Of a DNA stretch of 63,402 nt, positions 60,307 through 63,402 are shown piece after piece. The translations under genes and the position numbers were made by a program. Numbering within the stretch: position 1 is the first letter of the stretch; each line of letters opens with the position of its first letter. This DNA is from a bacterium UBP15_UBA6099 (GTDB lineage Bacteria > UBP15 > UBA6099): positions 1-63,402 of the forward strand of contig DIWT01000060.1 in assembly GCA_002435745.1 (NCBI GenBank), given 5' to 3'. Below the pieces are notes generated by a model. That model searched no databases and was not told where the DNA came from. It was given only the letters and a program-made list of their open reading frames with translations.

Positions 60307-63267
60307 ATGAACTCATCGTTTTACACGGGTGTGCTTGGCCTGAAAAACCACCAGACCCGCATGGACGTGATTGGCAACAACATCGCCAACGTTAACACTT
60401 ACGGCTTCAAGATGGGACGCGCGACTTTCGCCGACCTTCTGAGCCGCACGTACTCATCCGCTTCCTCGCCCCGCAACGGGCGCGGCGGCACGAATCCCCT
60501 TCAGGTCGGTCTCGGCGTCACTACCGCCGCCGTCACCAACATCATGACCCAAGGGCAGCTCGAAACCACCGGACGCCTCACAGACGTCGCCATCAACGGC
60601 AACGGCTGGTTCGTTCTTCAGGACGGCTCCGGCAGCACCGTTTACACCCGCGACGGCTCCTTCGGCCTCGACAAAGAAGGCAGCCTCGTGAACGCCAACG
60701 GCTTGTACGTTCAGGGCTGGTCGCGCGTGCTCGTGGACGAAAACCACAACTTCTCCATCGACACTCAGCGCCCGGTCGAAGACATCTCGTTCGTTTACGG
60801 CGAGAAACTCGAAGCCGCAGCCACCACTCAAGTCGCTCTCGCCTGCAACTTGGACGAGACGTCCCGCTCGCTCATCGCGGACGGCGTAGACCCCAAGGAA
60901 GGCTGGGCGACTAAGAACGACCTGCTCGTCGATCTTTATGAGTCTTATACCAACCAGTACTCGCCCACCCACCTCGGAATCCGAGAGGGCGACTGGATAG
61001 AGATCAACGTGAACACGCTGTATCAGAACCAGCAGACCCTCGGCCTGAGCGAGAACATCCTGACGAGCGGCACAACCATCACGTACGGCGCCAATACAGT
61101 CCAGCAGTACAGCGGTCTGGCCGATCCGACGGAACTGCCGATGGCGAATATCGCTCTATCCGGCGGTTTGACTCGCGTGTTCATGAGCCCGCAGCAACTA
61201 GCATTAGCAGGCGCGGGCAGCAACCTGTACACAATCGACGAAGGCTCAGGCGTGATTTACTCCACTGAAGACCTCACCGGAGAAACTCTGACATGGGCCG
61301 CTCAGTCGAGCGCCCAGAGCACAACGCCTTACAACGCCGATAAGTATCTTTATTTCCAAGTGACGAACGATACCACAATCGGCAACCTTGAAACGGCCAT
61401 CCAGAACGCTCTCAACGCCGCGGACATCAACGGCACTCTTAACGCCACAGTCAAATACAATTCCGACGAGGCTAAGTTTTACATCTACAACAACGGAGTG
61501 GATGGAACAGGCAACTTCAACAGCATCACCGTGAATATCAACGCGGTGTCGGGTTCAGGAATAAGGCAGGCGTTCATGCTTCAGGATTCCACATACCCGA
61601 CGCTGACCGGAACCCGCCTCGGTATCACTCAGGGCGGACTCGGCAACGCTATGACCCGCGAGCATGTCGGCAACTTCGACTACCAGACGAACAACCTCAC
61701 TCTCGACTACGGCGATGTCAACGGCTCCGCTCAAGTTTATGGACAGGTCGTAAGGTCTTTCCTGACGAATACGGGAGTGACAAACGCGCCTGTCGGCCCA
61801 GCCAACCCGGCGAATCCCACAACAATGTACTCCTATATGAATTTAAGCGACTGGACGGGATACACGAACGGCGGAACGCTCGGCATGATAGACGGAACGG
61901 CTGAATTGACCGTCAACGGAACCACATGGCGAAACGTGTCTTCGTTTACGGGAGCCGCCAACGAGTATCACATCTCGACGAGCGCGACAGGCGCGCCGAG
62001 AGTGTATTTCAACAATGTGGACAATGTTCAACCCGCTGCGACAGATGTGATTACTTTCAGCTACCGCACTCAGACCAACGGCGTGGCCGGAGCTCCGAAT
62101 CTGCTTCTCACAGAGAACGTCGATTACACAATCGACGCCGCGACGGGCAATATTTCCCTGATTTGGAGCGGCGCGACCGCGAGCGCGGTGTTCGGCACAG
62201 GCAGCGCGGATTTCACAGGAACCATCAGCCTGACAGCCGACTACACCACCGAACAGAGAAGCCTTACGCCTCCCGCAGAAATCATGAACAGCCGCTGGGC
62301 GGATTTCGCTCAGGAATGGCAGGAAGTGAGCGCGGGCGGCGCGGGCAATGCCCGAACCGAGTTCAACAACATGTTCTCTTCCGTCAACGGACAGGCGATC
62401 AACGATCAGGCGACTTCCGCACAGCCCACCTCCAAGGTCACCAAGCTCTTTAACTCGGCAGAGACCTACAGGACGTCCATCGACGTTTATGACTCCCTCG
62501 GCGACGCCCACACCCTTCAGTTCGTTTTCACTCACGTCGGCTCCAACTACGACCTCACTGAGCTTGCCAGCTACCAGAATCGCTGGTACTGGAGAGCGGA
62601 ACTGCCCTACGACGACGTGTTCTCGTTCGACAGCATGGACGCCGTGGACGGGATTTCCTCCACAGCGAAGCTCAGCGGAGAACTGGTGTTTGACAACAAC
62701 GGCCTGATTAACATGACCCGCCTCAGCGGCAACACAGGGCCGATAATGTTCGACCCGTCCCCGGTGGGAGCCAACGGAGCGAGCAGCCGCGCTGTGGCAG
62801 CCCTATCGATAGAGGCCGTGTTCGACGGCTTCGACAGCCCCATCGATGGCGTCACACAGTACGCCTCCCAGTTTACCACCCGCGCCTACATGCAGAACGG
62901 GTGGGAGATGGGCGTGCTCGAAACGTTCGGCGTGGACAAATCGGGCGTCATTCAGGGCAAATACAGCAACAACGTGGTTAAGCCCATCGCTCAGATTGCC
63001 CTCGCGATGTTCGCCAACGAAGAAGGTCTCACCAAGTTGGGCGACAACGAATTCTCGGTTTCGGCCAACACCGGCTCGGCGCACGTCGTCCCGGCCTATG
63101 TCGCCGGAGCGGGCGAGATCGTCGGCGGCACGCTGGAACAGTCCAACGTGGACATCGTCAACGAGTTCACCAACATGATTGTCACCGAGCGCGGGTTCCA
63201 AGCGAACTCCCGCATCATCACCACTTCGGACGAAATGCTCGTCGAGGTGCTGAACATTAAACGTTAA
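60307..63267 (+). CDS. flgE: Flagellar hook protein FlgE, very long form
   Basis: 986 residues, against ~400-550 in most bacteria. Conserved ends: GLKNHQTRMDVIGNNIANVN at the N-terminus and QSNVDIVNEFTNMIVTERGF then SRIITTSDEMLVEV at the C-terminus. Between ~200 and ~780 a large Asn/Thr/Gly-rich beta insertion enlarges the outer D2/D3-type domains. GGGAGG lies before the start. Last gene of the operon. Confidence 0.94.
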   Translation: MNSSFYTGVLGLKNHQTRMDVIGNNIANVNTYGFKMGRATFADLLSRTYSSASSPRNGRGGTNPLQVGLGVTTAAVTNIMTQGQLETTGRLTDVAINGNGWFVLQDGSGSTVYTRDGSFGLDKEGSLVNANGLYVQGWSRVLVDENHNFSIDTQRPVEDISFVYGEKLEAAATTQVALACNLDETSRSLIADGVDPKEGWATKNDLLVDLYESYTNQYSPTHLGIREGDWIEINVNTLYQNQQTLGLSENILTSGTTITYGANTVQQYSGLADPTELPMANIALSGGLTRVFMSPQQLALAGAGSNLYTIDEGSGVIYSTEDLTGETLTWAAQSSAQSTTPYNADKYLYFQVTNDTTIGNLETAIQNALNAADINGTLNATVKYNSDEAKFYIYNNGVDGTGNFNSITVNINAVSGSGIRQAFMLQDSTYPTLTGTRLGITQGGLGNAMTREHVGNFDYQTNNLTLDYGDVNGSAQVYGQVVRSFLTNTGVTNAPVGPANPANPTTMYSYMNLSDWTGYTNGGTLGMIDGTAELTVNGTTWRNVSSFTGAANEYHISTSATGAPRVYFNNVDNVQPAATDVITFSYRTQTNGVAGAPNLLLTENVDYTIDAATGNISLIWSGATASAVFGTGSADFTGTISLTADYTTEQRSLTPPAEIMNSRWADFAQEWQEVSAGGAGNARTEFNNMFSSVNGQAINDQATSAQPTSKVTKLFNSAETYRTSIDVYDSLGDAHTLQFVFTHVGSNYDLTELASYQNRWYWRAELPYDDVFSFDSMDAVDGISSTAKLSGELVFDNNGLINMTRLSGNTGPIMFDPSPVGANGASSRAVAALSIEAVFDGFDSPIDGVTQYASQFTTRAYMQNGWEMGVLETFGVDKSGVIQGKYSNNVVKPIAQIALAMFANEEGLTKLGDNEFSVSANTGSAHVVPAYVAGAGEIVGGTLEQSNVDIVNEFTNMIVTERGFQANSRIITTSDEMLVEVLNIKR

Positions 63268-63300
63268 TCCGCCGCATTCAGACGGAAACGAAGAAATCCG

Positions 63301-63333
63301 AACCGGCCCCTTTTTCCGGGGCCGGTTTTTTTA
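63301..63333 (+). terminator. Intrinsic terminator of the flagellar operon
   Basis: AACCGGCCCC, loop TTTTTCC, GGGGCCGGTT then further T. Strong stem closing the operon 33 bases behind flgE. Confidence 0.92.
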
Positions 63334-63402
63334 TGCCTAGGATTCGCACATGCTGATGCCTAAATGAGATTTTCCGGAGTTTGCGGGGAAACCATTTTTT
63401 TG

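Noticed and set aside
59618..60316. 232-codon minus-strand frame over the flagellar operon protein and flgE leader
   Set aside because: It is antisense to a confident gene and codon use looks like a shadow frame.

Overview
The window looks like part of the chromosome of an uncultured, deep-branching, Gram-negative, motile anaerobe. The evidence is an outer-membrane PorV-like barrel, a flagellar operon with an LPS-type cell-envelope context, a tungsten aldehyde ferredoxin oxidoreductase, oxygen-independent heme synthesis through siroheme, and serine synthesis by a SerA/class V aminotransferase pair. I cannot assign the phylum from the sequence alone.

Region 1 (1-4614): the last ~151 bases of a 16S rRNA gene, followed by a ~4.3 kb integrative element. 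A perfect 109 bp direct repeat (142-250 and 4464-4572) brackets it. The repeat begins inside the anti-Shine-Dalgarno end of the 16S gene and covers nearly the whole 16S trailer. The element encodes, all on the minus strand, a tyrosine recombinase next to the right repeat, a ribbon-helix-helix regulator, a small Cys-rich protein and a winged-helix protein that may be a replication initiator. It also carries iteron-like repeats and a cruciform. Its centre is a striking ~1.5 kb, very GC-rich stretch with no believable gene, dense hairpins and a G-versus-C strand bias that reverses at a perfect 11 bp-stem hairpin. Behind the right repeat the original 16S terminator follows at once, so 16S appears unlinked from 23S.

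Region 2 (4615-6085): non-coding, with decayed intergenic repeats and a 258 bp MITE-like element with its target duplication. A second, unfilled copy of the repeat block confirms the insertion.

Region 3 (6086-14346, plus strand): a secreted Cys-rich cohesin/FlgD-Ig-like protein with a PorV-like barrel, then ftsE-ftsX, ctpA, and an AOR-MoaD pair.

Region 4 (31829 down to 14408, minus strand): one long, tightly overlapping operon. It begins with a CcsA/HemX-like protein, sirC, hemA, hemC, cobA-hemD, ahbC, hemB, ahbD, ahbA, ahbB and hemL. Together these cover glutamyl-tRNA to heme b through siroheme. A B12-radical SAM enzyme, a GT39-like membrane protein, a DUF3866 protein and a MoxR/VWA pair follow.

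Region 5 (32293-48906, mostly plus strand): rpsF-ssb-rpsR-rplI, dnaB, purD, class V aminotransferase-serA, an S1-domain protein, fdhD (minus strand), fliN-obg-proB-proA, smpB with the tmRNA gene, an AMIN amidase and a small helical protein.

Region 6 (49039-63333, plus strand): flgB-flgC-fliE-fliF-fliG-fliH-fliI-fliJ-transglycosylase-motE-like-fliK-flgD-flagellar operon protein-flgE, ended by a strong terminator. A 275-base structured leader precedes flgE.

The most novel parts are the 16S-targeting element and its gene-less structured core.
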